Assembly (NCBI GenBank): GCA_012270545.1
Contig: JAAXID010000156.1
Coordinates: 1 to 39,702 of the forward strand
From: Anaerolineae bacterium
GTDB lineage: Bacteria; Chloroflexota; Anaerolineae; Aggregatilineales; Phototrophicaceae
Reading direction: 5' to 3'
Length of the DNA: 39,702 nt
The notes under the pieces were generated by a model. It saw nothing but the letters and a program-made list of their open reading frames with translations, did no database searches and had not been told where the DNA came from. Made by a program: the position numbers and the translations under genes. This document shows, one piece after another, positions 29,244-39,104 of this stretch (positions are counted from its first letter, which is position 1; every line of letters begins with the position of its first letter).

Positions 29244-29355
29244 GTTAGATGCTAGTTGGGATCTGACGCAGCGGGTCAATGAGACACTCAGCAACTTCGG
29301 CTGTCGTTCGGGTAGTCCGATTGCTATGCGATTTTATGAACTGGCGTCAGACAAT

Positions 29356-30276
29356 CTACCAAGCCAATGCGCAACGCGGGTTCTCTATCGAAATTGTGTC
29401 CAATGCCTCGTTGTCGATTCCTTCGGTCCGAAGCATGTCAAAGAACGTCGTGAATACGTAACCGTATCCCACCCCTCCGAAAGCACAGAGGTCACTCCGA
29501 TGACATCGGTCGCTGGAGAGGAGCAGCTTATGTGTCCAGCCCAGGCGCACGAGTTCGGCAAAAGCGCTGGCTCGCCGCGAATCGGGATTCATGTGGTTAC
29601 GACCAACCGTGTCAAACTGTACATAAGCCCCGGTTTCGAGAATCGCCAGATGGTAGGATTGGTCTAGACAGGTGTCGCAATGACCGATGATTACCCGGCT
29701 TAAGTCCACACCTTCGTCTTTGAGGATTTCGAGCTGTACAAGCCCAACCGGATACATGGAAGCGTGTGTCGTGATTGGCGCGCCAGTCGCTTTGTGGGCG
29801 CGCGCGGCGGCACGCAGCACCCGTTCTTCTTGCGCCGTTGCATAGTCGAGATTAATGCCAATCTCACCGATGATGCCGGCGCGGACTCCTGTGCCAGCGA
29901 CGCCATCAGTGAGCTCAGCGATCATCATGTCCGCCAGCTCAATAGTGGAGAGCGCGTCGATTTCGGGCGGATAGAAGGGCTGACGATACCATCCGGTACC
30001 CATGACCATGTGCAGTTCGGTCGTCTCGGCGACTCGGCGCAGCGCCAGAGGATCACGCCCCAGATCCGGTGTTGTCACCTCGACCAGAGCTGTCCCACCA
30101 ACAGCCCGCAGAGCGGCGAGTTCTTCGACTGCCAGCGCCTCGTCATTCAGCAACTCGTTCAAGCGTCCGGTTACGCGGTAGATGTCGCAGAAAACGTGCT
30201 CGTGCATGAGCGTTCTGCCGAGAGCTGATGGCTCGATCGCGCCCAGGACGGTATGGATTTTTTTGACCGCGGGCAT
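29356..30276 (-). CDS. Phosphotriesterase-family (PTE/php-like) metal-dependent hydrolase
   Basis: LGRTLMHEHVF (HxH), IIGEIGINLDYATAQEERVLRAAARAHKATGAPITTH, VIIGHCD, LLLSSDRCHRSDL. Confidence 0.85.
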   Translation of the reverse strand: MPAVKKIHTVLGAIEPSALGRTLMHEHVFCDIYRVTGRLNELLNDEALAVEELAALRAVGGTALVEVTTPDLGRDPLALRRVAETTELHMVMGTGWYRQPFYPPEIDALSTIELADMMIAELTDGVAGTGVRAGIIGEIGINLDYATAQEERVLRAAARAHKATGAPITTHASMYPVGLVQLEILKDEGVDLSRVIIGHCDTCLDQSYHLAILETGAYVQFDTVGRNHMNPDSRRASAFAELVRLGWTHKLLLSSDRCHRSDLCAFGGVGYGYVFTTFFDMLRTEGIDNEALDTISIENPRCALAW

Positions 30277-30283
30277 AGGCGAG

Positions 30284-30718
30284 TTAGTCGCCCGCCAGGC
30301 TGAACTTGATGATCTCCGCGCCTTCCATCAGCACACGCCGGCAGCAGGTCGCCAGCGCATCCAGGTCGTCGCCGATTTGGGCGAAGACGTTCACGGGCTG
30401 CTTCATGTCCACGGTCAATCCGCGCGAGATGAAGATGCCGTAGGCGATGTAGATCTCATCCGGGACCAGGACTGGCTCGTCGGCGACCAGGAAGGACAAG
30501 GCGCCGGCCGGTATGCCGGCCACCCGCTGGTTCTCGCGCTCTACGGTCAGATCCGGTGGCAGGCAGACGAGCGCCTGCCCCGATACGATGCTGTGATAAA
30601 ACTGATATTCGAACGGTAGCCGCGACTTGATGGCAGCGCAGGTCTTGGGCGCTTCCGTTTCGAGCAGGCGCGCGTGGAAGACGCCGCCGCCGGAAAACTC
30701 AATCTTGATGCTGGGCAT
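30284..30718 (-). CDS. DUF3830-family (cyclophilin-like) protein
   Basis: IKIEFSGGGVFHARLLETEAPKTCAAIKSRLPFEYQFYHSIVSGQAL...EIYIAYGIFISRG. Confidence 0.75.
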   Translation of the reverse strand: MPSIKIEFSGGGVFHARLLETEAPKTCAAIKSRLPFEYQFYHSIVSGQALVCLPPDLTVERENQRVAGIPAGALSFLVADEPVLVPDEIYIAYGIFISRGLTVDMKQPVNVFAQIGDDLDALATCCRRVLMEGAEIIKFSLAGD

Positions 30719-30798
30719 ATCGGATGGACTCCTCCAAATGGTCTATTGAATGAAATGTCCGCCCGCCAGTGTATCCGTGCCGGCGGTGCGACGCTCGC

Positions 30799-31797
30799 TC
30801 AGAAGATGCGGTGCTTCATCCAGGCAGCGCTGTTGAAGAAGCTGGCGGCCGCGCTGCCTGGCGGGACTAATTCATCACAAGCCGCGGCCAACTCCTCGCT
30901 TAGCGTCATCTCCAGCACGGGCAGTGCGTGCTCGAGCTGCTCCAGCGTCCGCGGGCCCACCAGCGGCGCAGTGATGCCCGGCTGATCTTTCACCCAGAGC
31001 GTGGCCAGCTGCGCCGCGGACAGGCCGTGCTCGGACGCGAGCCCCACCACCTTGTTGCCGATTTCGATGCCCATTGGCGTGATGCGCTCGGAATAGATGC
31101 CGCCGCGCAGCGCGCCGCGCGAATCCGCCGGCAAGTCGGTCGCGCTGGAATAGCGCCCGGCCAGCACGCCCTGCGCCAGGGGCGACCAGGTGATCAGCCC
31201 CAGCCCATGCGCCTGGCACATCGGCACGAGTTCGTTTTCGATGCGCCGATCCAGCAAGTTGTAGGGCGGCTGTTCACTAACGAAGCGGACGTAGCCCTTC
31301 AGCTCACTGACCATGATACCTTCCATGATCTTCCAGGCCGGATGGGTCGAACTGCCGATATAGCGTACCTTGCCTTGCCGAACCAGGTCGGTCAGGGCGT
31401 TCAGCGTCTCTTCAACGGGGATCGTCGGCGACGGCCGGTGAATTTGATACAGGTCGATATAATCCGTCTGCAGCCGCCGCAGCGAGTCTTCACAGGCGCG
31501 TATGAGGTGCAGGCGGGACAAGCCTTCGTCATTGGGTCCCGGGCCGACTTTGTAGAAGACCTTGGTCGCCAGAATGGTCTCATGACGGCGATTGCTGCCT
31601 GCCAGTATGCGCCCAATCATGCGTTCGCTTTCGCCGTCCGAATAAGAATTGCCGGTATCAATTAGATTGATTCCAGCATCGAGGGAGCGATGAATGATAC
31701 GGCTCGCCTCATCTTCCGGCGTGGGGTCGGCGAAATTTCCGGTGCCTAATCCCAACGGGGCGATCTTGACGCCGCTGCGACCCAGTTCACGATACAC
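30799..31797 (-). CDS. Aldo/keto reductase
   Basis: [75 protein letters not shown]. Confidence 0.94.
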   Translation of the reverse strand: MYRELGRSGVKIAPLGLGTGNFADPTPEDEASRIIHRSLDAGINLIDTGNSYSDGESERMIGRILAGSNRRHETILATKVFYKVGPGPNDEGLSRLHLIRACEDSLRRLQTDYIDLYQIHRPSPTIPVEETLNALTDLVRQGKVRYIGSSTHPAWKIMEGIMVSELKGYVRFVSEQPPYNLLDRRIENELVPMCQAHGLGLITWSPLAQGVLAGRYSSATDLPADSRGALRGGIYSERITPMGIEIGNKVVGLASEHGLSAAQLATLWVKDQPGITAPLVGPRTLEQLEHALPVLEMTLSEELAAACDELVPPGSAAASFFNSAAWMKHRIF

Positions 31798-31904
31798 TAT
31801 GTACGCCTCTCCTTAACGGTATCCGCGCTGCGCCACGCGCGCCGCTTCGACATACAGAATGAGACGGATTCGGCGCGCGGGTTATTCCGGCGCAGACCTG
31901 AAAA

Positions 31905-31945
31905 GGCTTAGGCTCATCAGCGTTGATAAAGTCCGAGCCTAAGCC
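31905..31945 (-). terminator. Rho-independent terminator-like hairpin downstream of the M29-like gene
   Basis: Perfect 11-bp inverted repeat GGCTTAGGCTC (31905-31915)/GAGCCTAAGCC (31935-31945), followed on the minus strand by TTTT. Confidence 0.7.
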
Positions 31946-31988
31946 GAAAATCTAGCAGCGAAACGTGATTTCAACCACGCACCAAGCG

Positions 31989-32990
31989 TTATAGGTGGTG
32001 GAAGCCGTAGCCATCTTCCAGCCTGTTGGCGCTACTCATGAGCTTGCCGTCCAGATAAATGTCTGGGTTCGCCATCATGATATCCGCGTGGTAGGGACTA
32101 TATCCGACGGTGCCGGCAAACTTGGGATCTTGATAGCCGAAGCCGAAGTCCACCGACGCCAGCACCCGCTCGTCTTCCATCAAGTGGCCCGAGATGCCCG
32201 CCTGGGGGTTCAGCCCGATGCTGAAATGGCAGATCTTGTAAATGACGTCGTCGTTGCGCGTCGCCAGCCAAGTCCGCATCGCATCACCTTCGCCATCGCC
32301 GACAACCTCGGTAATTACGCCGTCGACGACGATGAGCGAATAATTGTTGTGAACCAGGCCACTGACGTTGTCGCTGGCATCGACCACAATGGTGCCGTTG
32401 ATGCTCTCTTCGAGCGGCGCGATGGACACCTGGGCGCCCGGGTAAAAGTCGACTTCGCCGTCGTAAGTCAGCGCGCCATCGCTCACCAGGCTCGGGCGCC
32501 CGCCCATCTTGAAGGAGATGTCGGTGCCGTATGGCGATGTCACGCGACATTCATCGGTCTCTTCCCAAAGTTTGGCGATTATATCTGCGTTCTCGAACAT
32601 CTTGTCCAGATCAACGTTGACCAGCGCGGCGATGCAATAGTTCTCGATGCCTTCCACCACCGTGGATAGATGGCGCGTGCCGTTCCTGCGCGCTTCTTGC
32701 ATGGCTGGGGCACGCACCATGCCGCCGCAGAGCGTCAGTACATACTTGCTGTTCAAAACGGCGTTGTTAACGATAGGACCCGGATCGCTGACCGTGCCTT
32801 CTTCGTACCAGTCTTTGATGATCAGCGTCGTATTCGCGCCGGAGCGCAGACCGGCCGAAAGCAGCGCCTCCGCCAGATTGAGATCGTTCTTGGGGTCGGC
32901 GACAATCAGGAAGGGCTCGCCCTTCCCCGGATTGACCAGTCGATTGACGGATATATCGGCAAATTGGTCCCAAAATACATGTGACCGCAT
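31989..32990 (-). CDS. M29 aminopeptidase / NicX-like metalloprotein
   Basis: Strong AGGAGG RBS upstream; family-like segments DLNLAEALLSAGLRSGANTTLIIKDWYEEG and CHFSIGLNPQAGISGHLMEDERVLASVDFGFG. Confidence 0.7.
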   Translation of the reverse strand: MRSHVFWDQFADISVNRLVNPGKGEPFLIVADPKNDLNLAEALLSAGLRSGANTTLIIKDWYEEGTVSDPGPIVNNAVLNSKYVLTLCGGMVRAPAMQEARRNGTRHLSTVVEGIENYCIAALVNVDLDKMFENADIIAKLWEETDECRVTSPYGTDISFKMGGRPSLVSDGALTYDGEVDFYPGAQVSIAPLEESINGTIVVDASDNVSGLVHNNYSLIVVDGVITEVVGDGEGDAMRTWLATRNDDVIYKICHFSIGLNPQAGISGHLMEDERVLASVDFGFGYQDPKFAGTVGYSPYHADIMMANPDIYLDGKLMSSANRLEDGYGFHHL

Positions 32991-33087
32991 GACAAACCTC
33001 CTATAGTAGACAAATCGCTTTCAATACTTGTGTCCAGCTTAATCAACTCAACAAAATGCCCTGATAGATTTTGTCCTTTCCACCCGA

Positions 33088-34005
33088 TCAACGACGTCCT
33101 ACGTTACTGGGATCGAGCCAGTCCCTCACCAGCTCGCCCAGCAAATTGAAGCCGACCACAAACATGAATAAGGCCAGGCCGGGGAAGGTCGACGCCCACC
33201 ACTGGTCCAGCAGGTAATCGCGCCCCTCCGCCACCATGCGCCCCCACTCGGGAGTCGGCGGCTCAATGCCCAAGCCGAGGAAGCTCAGGCCGGCGGTCGC
33301 CAGAGCCACGAAACCCACGTCAATGGTAATATTCACGATGATGGGGTCAAACCCATTGCGGATGATGTGCCGCGTCACGATGCGAAAATGGCTCGCGCCG
33401 AGCGCCTGCGCCGCTAGGACATATTCTTCGTTCTTGACGCTCAAGACCTGCGCGCGTACCAGCCGCGCATACGAGGGCCACCAGGAAAAGCCAACTGCTA
33501 TCACGGTCTGAAACAAGCCCCTTCCCAAAGCCGCGTTCAAGGCGATGGCGAGCACGAGCGAGGGAAAGGCCATCCAGACATCCGTCATGCGCATCAGGAA
33601 GCTGTCGACCCGACCGCCTATATAAGCCGCCAGCGAGCCGATGATAAATCCCAGACCGGTGGCGATGCTCAATACAACACAGACCACCCAGATCGTTGTC
33701 CGGGCGGCGTATACCACGCGTGAGAAAATATCCACGCCCATATGGTCCGTGCCGAAGGGGTGTTCAGCGGATGGGGTCAGGAATTTGTTTCTTAGATTCA
33801 GCAGCGTGGCGCTTTGGGAGGTGAACAATTCCGGCGCCAGCACCATGACAATCAGCAGCGCCAGAATCAGCAAACCGAGGATCGACATCGGATTATGCCG
33901 AACAGCAAAGGCAAATCGACTGCTCTTAAAGCGTTGCCAGGCCCCGATGTCCTTCTGCATATCGAGGGCTGACAGATCGACTGCTGCTTTCGTTTCTGCA
34001 CTCAT
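33088..34005 (-). CDS. Dipeptide/oligopeptide ABC transporter permease (DppC-type)
   Basis: HPFGTDHMGVDIFSRVVYAARTTIWV and EEYVLAAQALGASHFRIVTRHIIRN. Confidence 0.92.
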   Translation of the reverse strand: MSAETKAAVDLSALDMQKDIGAWQRFKSSRFAFAVRHNPMSILGLLILALLIVMVLAPELFTSQSATLLNLRNKFLTPSAEHPFGTDHMGVDIFSRVVYAARTTIWVVCVVLSIATGLGFIIGSLAAYIGGRVDSFLMRMTDVWMAFPSLVLAIALNAALGRGLFQTVIAVGFSWWPSYARLVRAQVLSVKNEEYVLAAQALGASHFRIVTRHIIRNGFDPIIVNITIDVGFVALATAGLSFLGLGIEPPTPEWGRMVAEGRDYLLDQWWASTFPGLALFMFVVGFNLLGELVRDWLDPSNVGRR

Positions 34006-34023
34006 CGCGCTACAAACTTGCTT

Positions 34024-35031
34024 CTAGCTATAATGGATACGGGGATCGAGAAAGGGATAAGTCAGGTCGATGACGAGATTAACAAACATAAACGTAAAGC
34101 TCGCTGTAAGTGTCACGCCCATAATTACGGTGATGTCATTGCGAAAAATGCCGATCCAGGCGTAGGTACCCAGCCCGCCCCAAGAATAGATGATCTCAAT
34201 CAGCAGTGCCCCGTTCAGCATAAACGCTACATAGAGACCCAAAACGGTCACGACCGGCAGAAGCGCATTCCGCAGCACGTGAGACCACAAGACCTTCCTT
34301 TCCGCCAGCCCTTTGGCGTGCGCGGTACGCACATAATCGCGATGAATCACACTCGCCATGGCCGAGTTCGTCGTGCGCGCCATGGCGCCAATCTGTCCTA
34401 GGCTCAGCGTGAAGGCCGGCAGGATCAGATGAATGAGCGCATCTTTGAAGGTATCCCATTGACCCGCCAGGATTGAATCGATCAGATACATATTCGTCAC
34501 GCTGGGCGGTGGCGGTGTGGCCAAAGTCAAACGTCCCGACAACGGCAAAATATCCAATCTCCCGGCAAAAACCAACTGGAAAACCAGCCCGGCCCAAAAC
34601 ACCGGAATCCCCACGCCGATCAGAGAGCCGGTGATGATCGATGACTTGAGCCAACGTGATTTGGTAGAACCGGCAAGGACGCCCAAGGGGACGCCTATGG
34701 TGAGGGTGAAGCACAAGGCGGCAATGGTCAGTTCCAGCGTCGCCGGGAAAAAGTCCCTAAGCTCTTTTAACACCGGTTGGCGCGAAACGATTGACAGTCC
34801 TAGATCACCCGACAACAGCCGCTGCATATATTTGAGGTATTGAATATGCAAAGGCTGATCAAGACCGAGCAGTATGCGCGTCTTCTCGACCTGTTCTTTG
34901 GTGGCGAATTGCCCCGCCCTCGAGAGCGCCGGATCGCCAGGCAGCATGTTGGAGATGAAGAATGTCACAAACGTGACGGCGATCAAGACCCACAGAGCCT
35001 GATACAACCGGCGGAGTATATAGTCACCCAA
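34024..35031 (-). CDS. Dipeptide/oligopeptide ABC transporter permease (DppB-type)
   Basis: MGDYILRRLYQALWVLIAVTFVTFFISNMLPGDPA; DYVRTAHAKGLAERKVLWSHVLRNALLPVVT. Confidence 0.92.
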   Translation of the reverse strand: MGDYILRRLYQALWVLIAVTFVTFFISNMLPGDPALSRAGQFATKEQVEKTRILLGLDQPLHIQYLKYMQRLLSGDLGLSIVSRQPVLKELRDFFPATLELTIAALCFTLTIGVPLGVLAGSTKSRWLKSSIITGSLIGVGIPVFWAGLVFQLVFAGRLDILPLSGRLTLATPPPPSVTNMYLIDSILAGQWDTFKDALIHLILPAFTLSLGQIGAMARTTNSAMASVIHRDYVRTAHAKGLAERKVLWSHVLRNALLPVVTVLGLYVAFMLNGALLIEIIYSWGGLGTYAWIGIFRNDITVIMGVTLTASFTFMFVNLVIDLTYPFLDPRIHYS

Positions 35032-35050
35032 GGCTGATCACCCCGCAAAT

Positions 35051-35083
35051 GGGGCGAGCCGAATCGACGACTCTACTCGCCCC
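35051..35083 (-). terminator. Intergenic hairpin between solute-binding protein and DppB
   Basis: GGGGCGAG (35051-35058) / CTCGCCCC (35076-35083). Confidence 0.45.
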
Positions 35084-35102
35084 CTTGCTGACGATATCGA
35101 GC

Positions 35103-36686
35103 CTACATATCGTCAATGTAGATCTGATACACATTCTGCGTGTAGCTATGTGGCGGTGACCACTGATAGCCTTTGACGTTGGCGTGTGATGCCGAAAGCG
35201 CCATGCCTACCACAACGTTGACATACGGCGTTTCCGCATCCCATATCGCCTGTACCTGCTTGTAAATCTCGCAGCGGGCTTCAGGATCCAGTTCGACTTT
35301 GCCGGCCTCCAGCAGCGCATCGTTATCGGCATTGCTATACCAGGAGAAGTTGATGCCGCCGCCGCCACCTTGGTCGGAATGCCCCAGTCGACCGAAGAAC
35401 TGATCCGGATCGGGCAGCGAGGGGAACATCCACACCGTGCCTACATCGGGCGCCGTCTCTTGTGAGGAGTAAGCTTGAACTTTGGCGGGCCACTCGATGG
35501 CCATCGGGCGGATGGTGATGCCCAACTGCGCCGCCCCGGCTTGCATGATCTGCATCGCGGCGGTCTCTTCTGGTGATGTGCCTTGGTAGGCCATCGTCAG
35601 CTCGAAGCCACCATCCGCGTAACCGGCCTCCGTCATCAAGGCCTGCGCCGCTTCCACATCCATCGCCGACTCCGGCGTCGATGCGTCAAAGCAGACGATT
35701 CCCGGCGGGAGCACGCCCTTCGCGATTGCCGCGTAGCCATTGCGCGCCAGCTCTACGTGGCCTTCGTAGTCATAGACCAGCGAAAGCGCCTTGCGTACGC
35801 GCGCATCCGAGAGGATCGGATGACGGCTGTTCATCGCGAAGTACAGCTGGTTGAGCGTTGGATCGGTGTTGATCGTGTACGCCGGGTTCTCGCTGAGCGC
35901 GTCCAGCGTCTCCGGGCTGCCCACCTGGATCCAGTGGGAGTCACCGTTTTCAAGCGACAGACGGCGCGTGCTCTCTTCCTTAATTACGACGAAGATGGCG
36001 CGGTCAACGTGATTGCCTTCCCAACCCTTGAAGTAGTCGTCGAAACGCTCGATGGTGAATTCTTGCTCGGGCGTGAAGGAGGTCAAGGCATAAGGTCCGC
36101 TGCCGGCGTCGTTGTTCTGCAACCAGGTCTGGCCCCAATCGTCATCGACCGTGTTCGCCATCACCAGCTCAGAATTCAGAATATACAAGCGCGAGAGCGC
36201 GCCCAGGAAACCGGGGAAGGGCGTGCCGAGATTGATCTGCACCGTGTAGTCGTCAATGACATCCGCGCCGGTGACCATGACCAGGCTGCGCGCCACGCCG
36301 ATATTCACCGCTACCAATCGATCGACCGAGTACTTGACATCTTCCGCCAGGATTTCCGTTCCGTCGTGGAACATCACCCCTGGTTTCAGCGTGAAGGTGT
36401 AACTCAGGCCGTCTTCGGCTTGTTCATAGCTTTCGGCGAGTTCCAGTTCCCACTCCGTGACGCCGGGCAGATATTGCAGCAAGGTGTTGTAAAGATTGAT
36501 CGACGGCGTATCCACGCGGCTGTCAGAGGCCGCCAGTGGATCAAAGGTCGGTGGCGAACCCGCCAGCGCAATCACCAGCGTGCTCATGTCTTGCGCAACA
36601 ACCGCGAAGCTGCCGCCCGCCAACGATGCGATGAAAAGCAGAGCGATACTCAAGGACAACAAACGTTTCTTTCTTTTGGTAACCAT
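35103..36686 (-). CDS. ABC transporter substrate-binding protein family 5 (peptide/nickel type)
   Basis: Signal peptide followed by TLVIALAGSPPTFDPLAASD; YTFTLKPGVMFHDGTEILAEDVKYSVDRL. Confidence 0.93.
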   Translation of the reverse strand: MVTKRKKRLLSLSIALLFIASLAGGSFAVVAQDMSTLVIALAGSPPTFDPLAASDSRVDTPSINLYNTLLQYLPGVTEWELELAESYEQAEDGLSYTFTLKPGVMFHDGTEILAEDVKYSVDRLVAVNIGVARSLVMVTGADVIDDYTVQINLGTPFPGFLGALSRLYILNSELVMANTVDDDWGQTWLQNNDAGSGPYALTSFTPEQEFTIERFDDYFKGWEGNHVDRAIFVVIKEESTRRLSLENGDSHWIQVGSPETLDALSENPAYTINTDPTLNQLYFAMNSRHPILSDARVRKALSLVYDYEGHVELARNGYAAIAKGVLPPGIVCFDASTPESAMDVEAAQALMTEAGYADGGFELTMAYQGTSPEETAAMQIMQAGAAQLGITIRPMAIEWPAKVQAYSSQETAPDVGTVWMFPSLPDPDQFFGRLGHSDQGGGGGINFSWYSNADNDALLEAGKVELDPEARCEIYKQVQAIWDAETPYVNVVVGMALSASHANVKGYQWSPPHSYTQNVYQIYIDDM

Positions 36687-36827
36687 GGCAATCTAATCCT
36701 TTCTGATCAGTGAGAGTTTGCCAATTCGATGGGAGCCGCCAACTCTGACGCGCCGGTCTTGCTCCGCTCCAGAATCCTCCTTTCACACGACTTTGCGAAA
36801 AACCATTAGCTGCCCATTTGGGAACAA

Positions 36828-38135
36828 CTAGTCACACCAATCCACAATAATGCTCGCGACCACCGCGACCATGTTGATATAGTCGTCGACGCTTACCCAT
36901 TCATCGGTACCGCCGCTTTGCGTATTGCCGCCCGAAAGAGGACCGAAGCCAAGGGTCGGAATACCGCTGTAGAGAATCGGCGTGCGAATCTCACTGGCGG
37001 CATGTAAGGATTGTACTTTGGACGTGATCCCGGTTACGTTTTGGATAGCGGCGGCGACAGTCTTGTAGATATGACTGTCTTCCGAGACTTCAACACCGCT
37101 GATGCCCTGAAGCCAATCCAGTTGAGCCGGATGGTCCTCGAGCCAGGGATCGCTTTGCGAAGCTTGCTGGACAGCTGCTTCAAGCTCTTGCTGCACGGCA
37201 GTCAAATCTTCAGTTGGCGGAAAAGCCAGCGCGCCCGTCATTACCGCAGTAGTCGGGATCCGACCCGGGCGCGCATCACTGCCCGACTCGATATGCGTGA
37301 TGTGCAGATTGGTCGAGCGCCCGATTTCTTCATAAGCGGGATGGTGAACGTTTTGCGCGCGCCGCTCATCCAGCTCTCTAATCGCATGGTAAATGACCCA
37401 AGCCTTATCAATAGGGTTGACGCCCAGGTGGGAGAAGGGCGTATGAGTCGGCTCGCCGGTATCCGGCAGTTGACCCGTGACCGTAATGCGAAAACGCAGA
37501 ATGCCCGACGCTCGTGACTTTATATCGCTGAGCCCAAAACCGGACTCTGCTGGATGAAGGTAGACCGCTGCATCGGCGCGGTAACCTTTCTCCAAAACGG
37601 CGTAGATGCCTTGCGCCCGGCGTTTGCTCACCGTGCTGGCATAGATGACCTGGCCAGAAGGAGACAAGCCGGCGGAACGAATCGCGTCCTGGGCGCAAAT
37701 CATCGCGACTACGCCACTCAGGTCATCGGCGATTGCCCAACCATACATGCGGCCGTTTTCAATCGTGCCGGCGAAGGGATCATGCTTCCAGGTGTGAGTG
37801 TCGGTGACCGGCTCGCCTTCCGGATGCCCAAACACAAGCAGACTGCGCCCGTCGCCGGCGCCCGGTTGTACAGCGACGACGCTCACCCGCTCAGCCTCTG
37901 GCTCATCTGCAGGCGGTGCAAAATCCGAAGCCAATGCAAAGCGATTTGGTTTGCTTGCAATGGTCTCTACCTGGCATCCCAAGCGTTTGAAGTTTCCGGC
38001 AATTTCATTTTGGAGAGCTTCTTCTCCCTCAGCTGATTTGGACAAAAGCGCTCTCAGAACGCCAACATATTGTTCGCGTTTCGCCTGAATGAGCGAATTT
38101 AAGTTCCCGTTATTGGTGTGGTAGCGCGCAGCCAT
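36828..38135 (-). CDS. M20-family metallopeptidase (ArgE/DapE-like)
   Basis: LLVFGHPEGEPV..THTWKHDPFAGTIENGRMYGWAIADDLSGVVAMICAQDAI; SLHAASEIRTPILYSGIPTLGFGPLSGG. Confidence 0.85.
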   Translation of the reverse strand: MAARYHTNNGNLNSLIQAKREQYVGVLRALLSKSAEGEEALQNEIAGNFKRLGCQVETIASKPNRFALASDFAPPADEPEAERVSVVAVQPGAGDGRSLLVFGHPEGEPVTDTHTWKHDPFAGTIENGRMYGWAIADDLSGVVAMICAQDAIRSAGLSPSGQVIYASTVSKRRAQGIYAVLEKGYRADAAVYLHPAESGFGLSDIKSRASGILRFRITVTGQLPDTGEPTHTPFSHLGVNPIDKAWVIYHAIRELDERRAQNVHHPAYEEIGRSTNLHITHIESGSDARPGRIPTTAVMTGALAFPPTEDLTAVQQELEAAVQQASQSDPWLEDHPAQLDWLQGISGVEVSEDSHIYKTVAAAIQNVTGITSKVQSLHAASEIRTPILYSGIPTLGFGPLSGGNTQSGGTDEWVSVDDYINMVAVVASIIVDWCD

Positions 38136-38393
38136 TGCAATCTTCCATTTCGCAAAACTCGTAAATTTCCATCATCTCACCAACGCGCTATATCCGGTGT
38201 TGACAAGGCAGGCGAGCAGCTCGCATCAAACTAATTGGTCTTCTCTAAGCATTTTTTCTTTGGTTAATTGCTCCACATATACATCCATACACTGATAGTA
38301 TATCTAGGCAGGTATTAGTATGTCAAAACTGAGGGATTCGCAAGCTGCCCTAGACAAACTCAGAGCACGTAAGAATGCGCCTTGACTTAGGAA

Positions 38394-39056
38394 TTAATCC
38401 CACAGGCGTCGCAGTATCGATCTCAGACTAGACACGATGCGCCACTGAGCGGCTTGTCCGCGGACAAACACCGGTCCGATCTCCCCAAAGGCATCTGTGA
38501 AAGCGCTGGTCCGCCCGCCCTGATACCAGATCATCCATTCCTGCCACAAGCACATCGCCGTGGCGGAAGTCAGCAGCTCACGCTCCAGCTCGTTGGATAG
38601 CGAATCATCCGTGATCGCCATCCACTCACTTGAGGACACCTCGAGCCGAGCAACATACTCATCCGGCCGCAATTCGACGAATCCAACCATGACTGCGCGG
38701 GCGGATTCCAGGATAGCATGGGGTATCTCTTCTGGTGAGGACGGCTCTGAATTAGATTCGACGGTCTCGTCGCCCGGTGCTCCATCCGGCATCAACTCCG
38801 CCATTGGTACTTCGGGTATCACATCTGACGAGTTGCCGGACTCCCACGCTGCCCCATTCTCAGGCTCAGTCGCGGGCGCGACCCCAGTCCGCCTGATACT
38901 CAGCCGGGATACGAGCGATTTGCTGCATTTTTCCAAATTCAGGCCGAGGACAATCTGTATCATGATACAGATTTCGTGTTCGCTTATAGACGGACTTCCA
39001 TTGTGATAAGGTGTTTTCTTTCCGGTCCCATCGCTCCGCCAGCGCTTTGATATCAT
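38394..39056 (-). CDS. Hypothetical protein; start uncertain
   Basis: Long ORF with a plausible C-terminal domain (SLSNELERELLTSATAMCLWQEWMIWYQGGRTSAFTDAFGEIGPVFVRGQ); the N-terminal part contains a palindrome and is probably not translated. Confidence 0.5.
   Translation of the reverse strand: MISKRWRSDGTGKKTPYHNGSPSISEHEICIMIQIVLGLNLEKCSKSLVSRLSIRRTGVAPATEPENGAAWESGNSSDVIPEVPMAELMPDGAPGDETVESNSEPSSPEEIPHAILESARAVMVGFVELRPDEYVARLEVSSSEWMAITDDSLSNELERELLTSATAMCLWQEWMIWYQGGRTSAFTDAFGEIGPVFVRGQAAQWRIVSSLRSILRRLWD
38952..38973. promoter_or_regulatory. 22-bp perfect palindrome, operator-like
   Basis: AATCTGTATCATGATACAGATT equals its own reverse complement. Confidence 0.6.
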
Positions 39057-39104
39057 CTCTCTATATCAAGAAATCCAAGATTAGCCGCACAGCGACGCCG
39101 CCAG

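Noticed and set aside
35583-36713. 376-aa plus-strand ORF
   Set aside because: Antisense of the family 5 substrate-binding protein.
38321-38398. Short plus-strand ORFs MSKLRDSQAALDKLRARKNAP* and MRLDLGINPTGVAVSISD* (the latter faintly RuvC-motif-like)
   Set aside because: Too short, no continuation, and overlapping the end of the opposite-strand ORF; the RuvC-like look is probably chance.
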